The notes: generated from the letters alone by a model not told the origin. A DNA stretch of 64,000 nt from Pseudomonas vlassakiae (GCF_014269035.2 NZ_JABWRP020000017.1:62001-126000); one strand, 5' to 3'; shown: positions 33,450 through 42,721, counted from the stretch's first letter. Numbers and translations are program-made.

Positions 33450-33495
33450 GCTGGTGACTCCGCATAATGCCCCTTCGAATTGACTCGGAGGTGGC

Positions 33496-34434
33496 ATGCG
33501 CAAGACTGTCCTGGTACTGGTAGAAACCGTCGACGATTATCTGCCGTTGCTCGAACAGGCCGGCTACCGCCTGATTCGTGCCCCCTCCCCGCAGATGCGC
33601 AGCGACGCCATCCAGCGCCATGCCGGCGAGATTGACGCCGTGCTGACCCGGGGGCCGTTGGGCCTGACCGCCGCTGAAATCGCCGCCTTGCCCAAGCTAC
33701 AGATCATCTGCGTGATCGGTGCTGGTTACGAGCAGGTCGACCTGGCCGCCGCTGCCGCCCGTGGCATCACCGTCACCAATGGCGCTGGCGCCAATGCCGC
33801 GGCTGTTGCCGACCACACCATGGCCATGCTGCTGGCGCTGTTGCGCGATATTCCTCGCGCCGACGCCAGCACCCGTCGTGGCGAGTGGAACCGGGTGATC
33901 AGCCCTTCGGTCAGCGGCAAACGCCTGGGCCTGCTGGGCCTCGGTGCGGTTGGCCAGGCCATCGCCAAGCGCGCCAGCCTGGGCTTCGACATGAACATCA
34001 GCTACCACAGCCGCACCCCACGTACGGACGTGCCTTACACCTGGTACGACAGCCCGTTGCACCTGGCCGAGGCCATCGACATCCTGGTCGTGGCCACCCC
34101 CGGTGGCGCCAATACCCGCCATCTGGTCGATGCCCCGGTGCTCGAGGCGCTGGGCGCGCAGGGGTACCTGGTGAATATCGCCCGGGCCAGCGTAGTCGAC
34201 ACCCAGGCCCTGGTATCAGCCCTTGAACAAGGCCGCCTGGCGGGCGCCGCGCTCGATGTGTTCGATGACGAGCCGGCCGTGCCAGATGCCCTCAAGGCCC
34301 TCGGCAATACCGTGCTCACGCCCCATGTGGCCGGCCAGTCGCCCGAGGCCGCACGCGACACCGTGACCTTGGTGTTGCGCAACCTGCAGGCCTTCTTTGC
34401 CGGCGAACCGGTACTCACGCCAGTCCGCGCATAA
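33496..34434 (+). CDS. D-isomer-specific 2-hydroxyacid dehydrogenase
   Basis: A 312-residue NAD(P)-dependent dehydrogenase, probably reducing glyoxylate or hydroxypyruvate-type 2-oxoacids. The Rossmann motif is GLLGLGAVGQ. The catalytic Arg (NIARASVVD), Glu (FDDEPAVP) and His (TPHVAGQS) are all present. ATG is preceded by GGAGGTGGC. A PhzF-family gene follows on the same strand. The precise substrate cannot be read from sequence. Confidence 0.88.
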   Translation: MRKTVLVLVETVDDYLPLLEQAGYRLIRAPSPQMRSDAIQRHAGEIDAVLTRGPLGLTAAEIAALPKLQIICVIGAGYEQVDLAAAAARGITVTNGAGANAAAVADHTMAMLLALLRDIPRADASTRRGEWNRVISPSVSGKRLGLLGLGAVGQAIAKRASLGFDMNISYHSRTPRTDVPYTWYDSPLHLAEAIDILVVATPGGANTRHLVDAPVLEALGAQGYLVNIARASVVDTQALVSALEQGRLAGAALDVFDDEPAVPDALKALGNTVLTPHVAGQSPEAARDTVTLVLRNLQAFFAGEPVLTPVRA

Positions 34435-34476
34435 CCCTTCAATACCCCGGCATGGCCGGACCACAAGGAGCGTTTG

Positions 34477-35265
34477 ATGCAACTCGAAATTTTCCAGGTC
34501 GATGCCTTCTCCGCCGAGCCTTTTGGTGGCAACCCGGCGGCGGTGATCCCGTTGCAAAGCTGGCTGCCGGACGATGTGCTGCAACGCATCGCCGAAGAAA
34601 ACAACCTGTCTGAAACAGCCTACTTCGTACGCAATGGCGCCACCTTCGACCTGCGCTGGTTCACCCCTGCCGTCGAAGTCGACCTGTGCGGCCATGCCAC
34701 GCTGGCCGCGGCCTACGTACTGTTCGAGCAGCTGGGTGAGCAAGCCGAAGTGCTGCGCTTCAACACCCGCAGTGGCGAGCTGCGGGTCAGCCGCGGCGCC
34801 GACGGGCTGCTGGCGATGGACTTCCCGGCCAAGCAGCCGCAAGCCGTGGACGTTCCAGCCGGGTTGCTGGAGGCGCTTGGCCTGAGTACGGCCAAGGCGG
34901 TGTATCGCTCCGACGACTATGTGGTGGTGGTCGATGACGCCACGCTGCTCGCGCCGCTGAAGCCCGATTTCGTTGCCTTGTCGGCATTCGACGTGCGTGG
35001 CATCGCGGTCACTGCCGCTGGCCGTGGTTTCGACTTCGTCACCCGCTGGTTCGGCCCGCGGGTCGGCGTCAATGAAGACCCGGTTACCGGCTCGGCACAC
35101 ACCTCGCTGGCGCCGGTGTGGGCCGAGCGGCTGGGCAAGACGTCGCTGAGCTGCGAACAGGGTGGGGCACGCAAGGGGCAGCTGCACTGTGAGGTGCCTG
35201 GCAATGGCCGGGTGATCATCAGCGGGCGTGCGGCGCTGTACCTGCGCGGCAGCGTGTTCATCTGA
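34477..35265 (+). CDS. PhzF-family isomerase-like protein
   Basis: A 262-residue PhzF/DapF-fold protein. The opening MQLEIFQVDAFSAEPFGGNP, the active-site Glu in NNLSETAYFV, CGHATLAA and the second-half DPVTGSAHTSL motif are all present. Real PhzF isomerises a phenazine precursor, but no other phenazine genes are here, so this is one of the many PhzF paralogues of unknown substrate. The ATG is 6 bases after AAGGAG; an in-frame TTG upstream is not needed. Confidence 0.88.
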   Translation: MQLEIFQVDAFSAEPFGGNPAAVIPLQSWLPDDVLQRIAEENNLSETAYFVRNGATFDLRWFTPAVEVDLCGHATLAAAYVLFEQLGEQAEVLRFNTRSGELRVSRGADGLLAMDFPAKQPQAVDVPAGLLEALGLSTAKAVYRSDDYVVVVDDATLLAPLKPDFVALSAFDVRGIAVTAAGRGFDFVTRWFGPRVGVNEDPVTGSAHTSLAPVWAERLGKTSLSCEQGGARKGQLHCEVPGNGRVIISGRAALYLRGSVFI

Positions 35266-35343
35266 TCGAACGCGTGGGGCTGCTCGCTCTGGGGCATGGG
35301 GCCCGATCTATACTTGCAGGCCCAACCTGCAAGGAGCCCCAAC

Positions 35344-35751
35344 ATGACCCTGGAAAAAAGCGGTAGCTGCCTCTGTGGTGAGACCCGCCTGCGCGCCACA
35401 GTCGACAATACCCATATCAGCGCCTGCCATTGCAGCATGTGCCGCAAGTGGACCGGCGGTCCGCTGCTGGTCGTGGACTGCAGCCAGGCGCCGTTCTTCG
35501 AGGGGCGGGCGCCGGCAGTCTACGACTCGTCCGAATGGGCCCAGCGTGGATTTTGCAGCCGTTGCGGCACGCACCTGTATTACCGCCTCAAGCACAAGGA
35601 CCATTATGCGGTCCCGGTAGGCCTGCTGGACGGCGACGAGGCCTGGGATTTCGACCTGCAGATCTTCGTCGAGCAGAAGCCCGCCTGGTATTGCTTCGCC
35701 AACCAGACCAAGGAGCTGACCGGCGAGCAGGCGTTCGAGCAGCTTGGCTGA
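35344..35751 (+). CDS. GFA-family zinc-binding protein
   Basis: A 135-residue protein of the glutathione-dependent formaldehyde-activating (Gfa/CENP-V) fold. The zinc ligands are visible as CLCGE, CHCSMCRKW and CSRCGTHLYY. Despite the family name, most members are not shown to act on formaldehyde. The chosen ATG follows AAGGAG at 35331. The frame upstream has no ribosome-binding site. Confidence 0.85.
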   Translation: MTLEKSGSCLCGETRLRATVDNTHISACHCSMCRKWTGGPLLVVDCSQAPFFEGRAPAVYDSSEWAQRGFCSRCGTHLYYRLKHKDHYAVPVGLLDGDEAWDFDLQIFVEQKPAWYCFANQTKELTGEQAFEQLG

Positions 35752-35848
35752 GCCATTCCCCACGGGCATAGCTGCATGCGCAAAGATCCTTTGCCGCCAG
35801 CCCCGCACAGCGGTAGCCTGCGCGCATCGACGAACAGGAGCGAACAGC

Positions 35849-36790
35849 GTGAAGCGCGGTGTGATGTATGCCGGTGGGGCCGGTGCATTGTGGGGCATGG
35901 TACTGATGGTTCCGGAGCTGTTGCCGGAGTTCAACCCGATGCTGCTGAGCAGCGTGCGCTATGCGCTGGTCGGCCTGATCTCGCTGCTGCTGGCGGTGCC
36001 GATGACCCGTCAGCTGCGCCAGCTGACCCTGGCGGACGGCTGGATGCTGCTGCGTCTGGCAGTGGTCGGCAACCTGGTGTACTTCATCTGCCTGGTGGCA
36101 GCGATCCAGCGCCTGGGCGTGGCACCGGCCTCGCTGATCGTCGGCGTATTGCCGCTGACCATCACGCTATATGGCCGCAACGACAGGGGCGCCGTGCCGA
36201 TCCGGCGCCTGATCGGCCCGTTGGCGCTGATCCTTGCCGGTATGCTGTGCATCAACCTGGAGACTTTCGCCTTCGCCCCGGGTGATATCGGCGACAAGCT
36301 CATGGGTCTGTTTTATGCCCTGGCCGCGCTGGCCTGCTGGACCTGGTACGCGGTGCAGAACAGCCGCTGTCTCAAGCAGAGCGGGCATTTCGACAGCCAC
36401 CAGTGGTCGGTGCTGATCGGCGTGCTGACCGGCCTGAGCAGCCTGGTGATGTTGGCCGTCCTGGCGATGTGGCAGCCACAGCAGCTGCAGGTCGAGGCGC
36501 CGATGGCACGCTGGTGGCTGTTCTGGGCCGCGTGCCTGGGCTGCGCCGTGTTAGGTTCTTGGTTGGCCACGGCGCTGTGGAACGCTGCGTCCAAACGCCT
36601 GCCGTTGACCTTGAGCGGGCAGCTGATCGTGTTCGAGACCCTGTTCGCGTTGTTATATGCTTTCCTCTGGCGACAGGCCGGGCCGAGCCTGCTGGAAGCG
36701 GCGGCGATCATTCTGGTGATCGGCGGCGTGCTGTGGTCGATGCGTCAGCACGGCACGCCACGCGAACTTGCCAAACCCGTGCATTCCTGA
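35849..36790 (+). CDS. DMT-family (EamA) membrane transporter
   Basis: A 313-residue protein with ten hydrophobic helices in two EamA-like repeats (first repeat about 1-140, second about 150-300). Typical of drug/metabolite exporters of the inner membrane. The start is GTG at 35849, spaced 8 bases after CAGGAG. An ATG five codons later is the alternative. Substrate unknown. Confidence 0.85.
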   Translation: MKRGVMYAGGAGALWGMVLMVPELLPEFNPMLLSSVRYALVGLISLLLAVPMTRQLRQLTLADGWMLLRLAVVGNLVYFICLVAAIQRLGVAPASLIVGVLPLTITLYGRNDRGAVPIRRLIGPLALILAGMLCINLETFAFAPGDIGDKLMGLFYALAALACWTWYAVQNSRCLKQSGHFDSHQWSVLIGVLTGLSSLVMLAVLAMWQPQQLQVEAPMARWWLFWAACLGCAVLGSWLATALWNAASKRLPLTLSGQLIVFETLFALLYAFLWRQAGPSLLEAAAIILVIGGVLWSMRQHGTPRELAKPVHS

Positions 36791-36829
36791 GAAAAGGGCG
36801 CCCTTGAATTTCAGTATTGGAGCCTGCCC

Positions 36830-37168
36830 ATGAGCAGCGAACTGCAGATCACCGACCTCGTCGAAGGCGACGGCAAGGCCGCCGTCAAAGGCGCTCTGAT
36901 CACCACCCAGTACACCGGCTGGCTGGCCGACGGCAGCGAGTTCGACTCGTCCTGGTCACGCGGCAAACCCTTCCAGTGCGTGATTGGCACTGGTCGTGTC
37001 ATCAAAGGCTGGGACCAGGGGCTGATGGGCATGCGCGTGGGTGGCAAGCGCAAGCTGCAGGTGCCGGCGCACCTGGGGTATGGCGAGCGCAGCGTAGGGA
37101 CGATTCCGCCGAATTCGGACCTGACCTTTGAAATCGAATTGCTGGAAGTGCTGACGCGGGATGACTGA
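36830..37168 (+). CDS. FKBP-type peptidyl-prolyl cis-trans isomerase
   Basis: A 112-residue single FKBP domain without signal peptide, so probably cytoplasmic. The core segments YTGWLADGSEFDSSWSRGKP, VIKGWDQGLMGM and AHLGYGERSVG-IPPNSDLTFEIELL match active FKBPs, including the Trp and Tyr of the proline pocket. It stands alone between the DMT transporter and an AT-richer segment. Confidence 0.93.
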   Translation: MSSELQITDLVEGDGKAAVKGALITTQYTGWLADGSEFDSSWSRGKPFQCVIGTGRVIKGWDQGLMGMRVGGKRKLQVPAHLGYGERSVGTIPPNSDLTFEIELLEVLTRDD

Positions 37169-37285
37169 GGCGTCCGAGTCCTACAGCGGGCGGAAAAGGA
37201 CTACACAATTTGTCGGCTTGCATCTGATTGTGGTGTTTTCAGCTGACGACTACCCTTGCAGCTCTCAACGAGTCAAGAGGGTGGC

Positions 37286-37474
37286 ATGCCCATGAAATCG
37301 CATTTTTCCTCAAAGGTTATTCGCGAAGCGAACGCTCTGCTGGTGGCTTCGGGTGGACGATTGGAAATCCCCTTGCCAAGGGAGCTTGCAGGCGTCGTAA
37401 CCAGTACCCGGAAAACCCGTTCAGAGCTGAATGCTGCATTTGAAAGCGCATACATGCGATTACGCAAGGACTAG
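37286..37474 (+). CDS. Small hypothetical protein
   Basis: A 62-residue basic protein (MPMKSHFSSKVIREANALLV...), with AGAGGG before the ATG at 37286. It has no signal peptide or membrane helix. Two helices separated by a Gly-Gly turn are likely. Codon use and base composition are less GC-rich than in neighbouring genes. It ends 8 bases before the next unknown gene, which suggests a two-gene unit. Not recognised. Confidence 0.5.
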   Translation: MPMKSHFSSKVIREANALLVASGGRLEIPLPRELAGVVTSTRKTRSELNAAFESAYMRLRKD

Positions 37475-37482
37475 CAGCCTTC

Positions 37483-37968
37483 ATGGCCGATGGCTGCTAC
37501 AACCACATCTACTCGGTCCTTGTGGAGAATGACCAGGATACGCTCGGGATCATTGCCTACTCGCTGTACAAGCGGCAGAAAATCGAGTTTATCCAGTCGT
37601 TCAAGGTCAAGCATGACAGAGAACCCAAAGACACAGACCTGGCTCCGTTTCACGATGTCAGTAACAGCCCTACACAGCTGGAAAGCTATCGCAATCAGGC
37701 GAGCCAGCTTGTTCAGGGGTTCCTGGACGCATCGATTGCCACCCAGGCTGCTGAACTCGATCGCTACTACTCCGAAAAGGCCAGCAATGAAATCAGAAAT
37801 GCCAAGCCTGGATTTTGGTTGGGCGTCGCTCAGAGTCTCGTCGGCTCTGTACTCTTCGTCTTCTTGCTCGGGTTTCTCGTGTTCTTTACCTGGAGTCTGA
37901 ACCAAGGGGCGAAACAAGTGATCGAGCAGGTCTTCGATGTGGTCATCACCGATTCGCACTCGACATAA
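37483..37968 (+). CDS. Hypothetical protein with C-terminal membrane helix
   Basis: A 161-residue protein. A soluble N-terminal part (about 1-110) contains IIAYSLYKRQKIEFIQ and a charged, probably helical stretch. One strong membrane helix lies at about 113-138 (QSLVGSVLFVFLLGFLVFF). A short tail follows. AAGGA occurs 12 bases before the ATG. The region is AT-richer than the window average, like the preceding small gene, and may be acquired. Not assigned to a known function. Confidence 0.65.
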   Translation: MADGCYNHIYSVLVENDQDTLGIIAYSLYKRQKIEFIQSFKVKHDREPKDTDLAPFHDVSNSPTQLESYRNQASQLVQGFLDASIATQAAELDRYYSEKASNEIRNAKPGFWLGVAQSLVGSVLFVFLLGFLVFFTWSLNQGAKQVIEQVFDVVITDSHST

Positions 37969-38166
37969 TTCCGCAACATGCCTGCTCTAACGTAATCCTT
38001 GCCTAGGGAACGGCATCCACACTCAGGGAGGAACCAAACGGGTTGAGGACACTCTGAGTCCTGCTCGTTGCCAGGGATGGCAATCACCAACATGGATGCC
38101 CTGCGGCATGGGCCGAGGGGCAATGTGGCGGGTACCCAGATACCTTTTGCCACAAGAGCCTCCTAC

Positions 38167-38829
38167 ATGAAGTTGCCATCTTTCATTCGACGTCGCCGCC
38201 GCCTGATGCTCGGCCTGGCCCTCGTCGCCGCGGCTGTACCGCTGGCACTGGAAGTGGTCGAAAGCCGCGCGCAACCGGTCGATGGCACCCAGACGCTGGT
38301 ATTCCTGCGCCATGCCGAGAAGCCTGGTGAAGGCCTGGGGCAATTGAACTGCCAGGGGCTCAACCGCGCGCTGGACCTGGCCACCTTGTTGCCAGAGCGT
38401 TTCGGCAAGGCGGATTACGTGTTTGCGGCCAACCCCTCGCGGCATGTCGAGGAAGGCAGCCAGGACCAGAGCTACAGCTACATTCGCCCGCTGATGACCA
38501 TCACCCCGAGCGCCATCCGCCTGGGTTTGCCAGTCAACATCGACTTCGCTGCCAACGACACCGACGAACTGGCCGATGAACTGCTCAGCGACAAGTACCG
38601 CAATGCCACGGTCTATACCGCCTGGTCCCATGGCTATCTGCCGGAATTGATCAACACCGTGGCCGGCAAGGCGTTGGGCGATGAGCGGGTGATCACCGAA
38701 GACTGGAATGGCGACGATTTCGACACCCTCTACGTCCTGACCCTGACCTGGCATGACGGCAAGGCCAGCCTGCTCAGCCGTAACGTTCGTCAGGGCCTGG
38801 ATGGCGGTGCCCATAGCTGCCCGACCTGA
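38167..38829 (+). CDS. Histidine phosphatase-superfamily protein
   Basis: A 220-residue protein. An Arg-rich N-terminus and hydrophobic segment (about 14-32) look like a signal anchor. The phosphohistidine motif is FLRHAEKP, and a second conserved His is in AWSHGYLPELI. The usual second arginine region reads NPSRHVEEG. This is probably a periplasmic or membrane-bound member of unknown substrate. The open frame extends upstream to 38068, but the ATG at 38167 gives the natural membrane-anchor N-terminus. No strong Shine-Dalgarno is present. Confidence 0.75.
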   Translation: MKLPSFIRRRRRLMLGLALVAAAVPLALEVVESRAQPVDGTQTLVFLRHAEKPGEGLGQLNCQGLNRALDLATLLPERFGKADYVFAANPSRHVEEGSQDQSYSYIRPLMTITPSAIRLGLPVNIDFAANDTDELADELLSDKYRNATVYTAWSHGYLPELINTVAGKALGDERVITEDWNGDDFDTLYVLTLTWHDGKASLLSRNVRQGLDGGAHSCPT

Positions 38830-38873
38830 TCCGCTGTTACTGTCGTGGCAGGGCAGTCAGACAGGGATGAACA

Positions 38874-40067
38874 ATGACCCAGCGGGTGACGGTGATTGGC
38901 GGTGGCGTGGTCGGCCTGGCGACGGCTTATGCGCTGGTGCGCGAAGGCATGTCGGTGGTGCTGGTCGAGGCGCGAGACCAGTTGGCCTCGGCGACCAGCT
39001 TCGCCAATGGCGGGCAGCTTTCCTATCGGTATGTAGCGCCGTTGGCCGATGCCGGTGTGCCGTGGCAGGCACTTGGCTGGCTCTTGCGCGGCGACTCGCC
39101 GCTGCGCCTGCGCTTGCGCCTGGACCCTGCCCAATGGCGCTGGTTGCTGCAGTTCGTGATGGCTTGCCGCAGCAGTGTCAATCGGCGTAACGCGGCGCAG
39201 CTGCTGGACTTGGCCTTGCACAGCCAGGCCACCCTGGAACGCTGGCGTGAAGACGACGGGCTGAGTGACTTCGCCTGGCGGCAGAACGGCAAGCTGGTGG
39301 CATTTCGCAGTGAGCGGGCGTTCGCCCATGGCCGGGCGCATCTGCTCGACCCCGATCGTCAACGGGTGCTCGGTGCCAGCGAAGTCAGGGCGTTGGAGCC
39401 GGCGTTGGCCGATGCGCCCTTTGTTGGCGGCGTGCTGACTGCGGATGAAGAAGTCGCCGACTGCCATCGCTTCTGCGAGCGGCTGGCAGAGCGTCTGCGC
39501 GCATCCGGGCAGTGCCGGTTCCTGCTCGGCAGCCCGGTCACGCGCCTGATCAGCCGTGATGACCAGGTGGTGGCAGTGCAACTGGGGCGTGAGCAGGTGG
39601 ACGTCGAGCGCCTGGTACTGTGCGCCGGCCATCGAAGTGCCGGGTTGGCACTACCGGGGTTGCGGCTGCCGGTCTACCCGCTCAAGGGCTACAGCCTGAC
39701 GGCACCGATCGCCACGGCGCACCGGGCGCCGGAGATCAGCATCACGGACTACGAGCGCAAGATCGTCTATGCACGGCTTGACCAGCGGCTGCGGGTGGCG
39801 GCGATGGTGGATATCGTTGGCTATGACGAATCAGTGGATGCGCGCCGGCTCGACAGCATGCGGCGACAGGCGCTGGAGACCTTGCCACAGGCAGCGGACT
39901 ACACCAAGGCGGTGGAGTGGGCGGGAATGCGGCCGGCGACGCCGACCGGGGTGCCCATCATCGGGGCTTCAGCTTATCGCAACCTGTGGTTGAACCTCGG
40001 GCATGGGGCCTTGGGCTTTACCTTGGCGTGTGGCAGCGGGGAGCGACTGGCTCGGATGCTTTGTTGA
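38874..40067 (+). CDS. FAD-dependent D-amino acid dehydrogenase-like oxidoreductase
   Basis: A 397-residue DadA/DAO-type flavoprotein. The N-terminal FAD motif is VIGGGVVGLATAYALVREG, and a DAO-type C-terminal segment ends with GHGALGFTLACGSGERLARML. The likely reaction is oxidation of an amine or D-amino acid to an imine, transferring electrons to quinone or oxygen. It lacks the usual dadX partner, so the substrate is uncertain. It converges on the hydantoin-racemase-like gene across a REP pair. Confidence 0.85.
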   Translation: MTQRVTVIGGGVVGLATAYALVREGMSVVLVEARDQLASATSFANGGQLSYRYVAPLADAGVPWQALGWLLRGDSPLRLRLRLDPAQWRWLLQFVMACRSSVNRRNAAQLLDLALHSQATLERWREDDGLSDFAWRQNGKLVAFRSERAFAHGRAHLLDPDRQRVLGASEVRALEPALADAPFVGGVLTADEEVADCHRFCERLAERLRASGQCRFLLGSPVTRLISRDDQVVAVQLGREQVDVERLVLCAGHRSAGLALPGLRLPVYPLKGYSLTAPIATAHRAPEISITDYERKIVYARLDQRLRVAAMVDIVGYDESVDARRLDSMRRQALETLPQAADYTKAVEWAGMRPATPTGVPIIGASAYRNLWLNLGHGALGFTLACGSGERLARMLC

Positions 40068-40070
40068 CGG

Positions 40071-40152
40071 GGCCGGCCTCTTCGCGGGTAAACCCGCTCC
40101 TACAGGTATCGTGTACCACTGTAGGAGCGGGTTTACCCGCGAAGAGACCGGC
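40071..40152. repeat. REP pair (P. putida type)
   Basis: Two inverted REP units, GGCCTCTTCGCGGGTAAACC..GCTCCTACAGG (40071-40106) and its reverse complement (40119-40152), form a large hairpin between convergent genes, where REP pairs often act as bidirectional terminators. Confidence 0.93.
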
Positions 40153-40167
40153 ACAGTCAACACAGCA

Positions 40168-40896
40168 CTAGCGCCCGAATTTCATCGGCCAGCCCACCAC
40201 TTTCTTCGTCCGCGGAGTTGCATAGGTTCGCACCTTGGAGGTGCTGAGCCCCATCCGTACCAGCGACTCGGCAATGGTCACCGCGGCGCTCACCCCATCG
40301 ACCACCGGCACCCCGGTGCGCTGGCGGATCTGTTCATCCAGCCCGGCCATGCCGCCACAGCCCAGGCAGATCACCTCGGCCTTGTCGTCACGCACGGCAC
40401 GCTCGGCCTGCTCGACGATGGCCGCCACGGCACGTTGCGGGTCTGCTTCGAGCTCCAGCACGGCCAGGCCACTGGCGCGCACCGAGGCACAACGGTCATA
40501 CAGCCCGGACAGCTTCAGGCGGTCTTCGATCAACGGCACGGTGCGGTCCAGGGTGGTCACTACCGAATAGGCGTGGCCCAGGTACAGGGCGGTACTGGCG
40601 GCGGCATCGGTGATGTCGATCACCGGCACGTCGAGCAGCTCCTGCAGGCCTTCGCGGCCATGTTCGCCGTAGCCGGCCTGGATCACCGCATCGTACGGGC
40701 CTTCATAGGCCAGCACGCGGTCCATCACGGCGATGGCAGCCAGGTAGCTCTCGAAATTGCCCTCCACCGACTCGGCGCCGAACCAAGGGGTCAAGCCGAT
40801 GATTTGCGTGCCCGGCGCGGCGACGCTGCGCGCCTGTTCGGCAATGGCTTCGGTGATGGCTTCGGTGGTATTGACGTTGGCAATCAGAATACGCAT
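40168..40896 (-). CDS. Asp/Glu/hydantoin racemase-family protein, first catalytic Cys missing
   Basis: A 242-residue member of the Asp/Glu/hydantoin racemase superfamily (MRILIANVNTTEAIT, SVVTTLDRT). The second catalytic cysteine is C180 in CLGCGGMAGL. The position of the first, normally A-C-F-G, reads A-G75-Y-G, so a two-base racemase mechanism is unlikely. A single-Cys isomerase or decarboxylase-like activity is possible. The ATG follows AAGGAGG. It lies 16 bases after the NCS1 permease gene, suggesting one operon for uptake and processing of a hydantoin, allantoin or related ring compound. Confidence 0.85.
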   Translation of the reverse strand: MRILIANVNTTEAITEAIAEQARSVAAPGTQIIGLTPWFGAESVEGNFESYLAAIAVMDRVLAYEGPYDAVIQAGYGEHGREGLQELLDVPVIDITDAAASTALYLGHAYSVVTTLDRTVPLIEDRLKLSGLYDRCASVRASGLAVLELEADPQRAVAAIVEQAERAVRDDKAEVICLGCGGMAGLDEQIRQRTGVPVVDGVSAAVTIAESLVRMGLSTSKVRTYATPRTKKVVGWPMKFGR

Positions 40897-40912
40897 GGGC
40901 AATCCTCCTTGA

Positions 40913-42445
40913 TCAATGGCTGCTGTGGTCGACGGCGATGCACTCGCCGCTGATATCGTGGTATTGGCGGTTACGCGGGGCGATCAGCAGGTATACCGCG
41001 GCCGCGATGCCGGCGCCGATCAGCCAGGAAAACGGCGCAATGCCGTGGAAGTTCGGCACCAAGGCCAGGATGATGGCCAGCAGTGCTGCCGGCACGGAGG
41101 CGGCCACGGCTCGCAGGTTGATGCCTTTGCTGTAGTGGTAGGCGCCGGCCGGGTTCTCGGTGTACAGCTCCGGCACGTTGATGCGGCCTTTGCGCAGCAA
41201 CCAGTAGTCGGCCATGATCACCCCGTACAGCGGGCCGAGCAGGGCGCCCAGGCCAGACAGGAAGTACACGATCACCAGCGGGCTGTTGTAGAGGTTCCAC
41301 GGCAGGATCAGCACCGCCAGGGTCGCGCTGATCAGCCCGGCGCGGCGGAAGTTGAGGTGGCGTGGCGCCAGGTTGCTGAGCACGAAGGCGGGCGCGACGA
41401 AATTGGCCATGATGTTCACCGCCACGGTGACGATCAGGAACGCCAGGCAGCCAAGCACCAGGAATGGCGTGCTGGGGATGCTGGCGACGATCTGGGTCGG
41501 GCTGTCGATGATCTGGCCGTTGATCTGGAACTGCGCACCGCACAGCACCACGGTGATCATGGCGAACACCAGGATGTTCACCGGCAGGCCCCAGAAGTTG
41601 CCGACACGGATGGTCTTGCGGCACGGCGAGGAGCGGGCGAAATCACAGAAATTCAGCACCAGGGTGCCGTAGATCGCCAGCCACAGGGCGCCACCGGCGA
41701 AGATGTTGCGCCGCATCTCATAGCCGGACAACGGTTCGGCTACCGACCAGGCGATGTGTGCGTCGGCCTGGACGAACATGAACACTGCCAGGCTGGCCAC
41801 GGTCAGCAGGATCACCGGGCCGGCGAAGGCCTCGTAACGGCGCACCATCTCCATGCCGTAAGCGAGGATCACCAACTGCACCAGCCAGATCGCCACGAAA
41901 CACACCCAGCCCAGGCTCGACAGGCCGAGGATGCTGTCGTGGTCGTAGGCGGCCACTTGCGGCCACACGGCGGTGAGCAGCACGCGCAGTACCACCGATG
42001 CCAGGTAGGTCTGGATACCGAACCAGGCGATGGCGATCACCGCGCGGATCAACGCCGGAATCTGTGCGCCATGGATGCCGAAGGCGATGCGGCTGATGAC
42101 CGGGAACGGCACGCCGGTCTTCTGCCCCATGTAGCCGGACAGGTTCATGAAGAAGTACACCAGTGCCGCGCCGATCGCCAGCGACAGCAGGATCTGCCAG
42201 CCACCCAGGCCAAGGGCGTACAAGCCCATGGCGAAGGAGTAGTTGGCAATGTTGTGCACATCGTTGGTCCACAGCGCAAAGATGCTGTAGCGGCCCCAGC
42301 GGCGGCCTTCGATACGGGTGGGTGCGAGGTCGCGGTTATGCAGGCGTGGGCTGAGGCCCAGTGGCGGCATATCGCCTGCAAGGGTGGAAGACGGGCTGGT
42401 GCTGGCGACGGATAGTTCAGGGGCAAGGTCGAGGCTGGTACTCAT
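40913..42445 (-). CDS. NCS1-family nucleobase/hydantoin/allantoin permease
   Basis: A 510-residue membrane transporter with about 12 helices. The NCS1 features include NRDLAPTRIEGRRWG before helix 1 and the substrate-region segment TGVPFPVISRIAFG. The close link with the racemase-like gene and with purine genes in the window favours hydantoin, allantoin or uracil-type substrates. The ATG at 42445 is preceded by CAGGAG. The longer frame to 42529 has no ribosome-binding site. Confidence 0.9.
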   Translation of the reverse strand: MSTSLDLAPELSVASTSPSSTLAGDMPPLGLSPRLHNRDLAPTRIEGRRWGRYSIFALWTNDVHNIANYSFAMGLYALGLGGWQILLSLAIGAALVYFFMNLSGYMGQKTGVPFPVISRIAFGIHGAQIPALIRAVIAIAWFGIQTYLASVVLRVLLTAVWPQVAAYDHDSILGLSSLGWVCFVAIWLVQLVILAYGMEMVRRYEAFAGPVILLTVASLAVFMFVQADAHIAWSVAEPLSGYEMRRNIFAGGALWLAIYGTLVLNFCDFARSSPCRKTIRVGNFWGLPVNILVFAMITVVLCGAQFQINGQIIDSPTQIVASIPSTPFLVLGCLAFLIVTVAVNIMANFVAPAFVLSNLAPRHLNFRRAGLISATLAVLILPWNLYNSPLVIVYFLSGLGALLGPLYGVIMADYWLLRKGRINVPELYTENPAGAYHYSKGINLRAVAASVPAALLAIILALVPNFHGIAPFSWLIGAGIAAAVYLLIAPRNRQYHDISGECIAVDHSSH

Positions 42446-42598
42446 TCCGGCAGGCTCCTGATGCACGTAGACTGCGATGAGCGGGCATGCGCACGGGCTC
42501 GCCATCTCGTCGGTGCAGCTTGGCATCACTGGGTTCTGGGCGCGGCGGCCGGCGCTGGGCCGGCGTCGCGAGTTCTTGTGTATTTATGTTTCGTATAA

Positions 42599-42610
42599 TT
42601 TGTATACAAA
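42599..42610. promoter_or_regulatory. TTTGTATACAAA palindrome upstream of NCS1 permease
   Basis: A perfect 12-bp palindrome that contains the TTGTATACAA core also present before gcl, the GlcG-like gene and the fliK-like gene. On the minus strand it overlaps an AT-rich promoter-like stretch about 155 bases before the permease start. A GntR-family operator is the likely reading. Confidence 0.55.
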
Positions 42611-42721
42611 CCACGAACACACAAAAGCGAGTTCCATGCCAGAGAAAAACGAAATTCAGAGGGCCACTAATTTGAATCTAAGCAGTTGAAAATTAAGTTT
42701 CTGAAATGAAGGAAATATAAG

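Noticed and set aside
42477..42689. 70-codon open frame in the permease leader
   Set aside because: No ribosome-binding site and overlaps the palindromic operator; no protein-like features.
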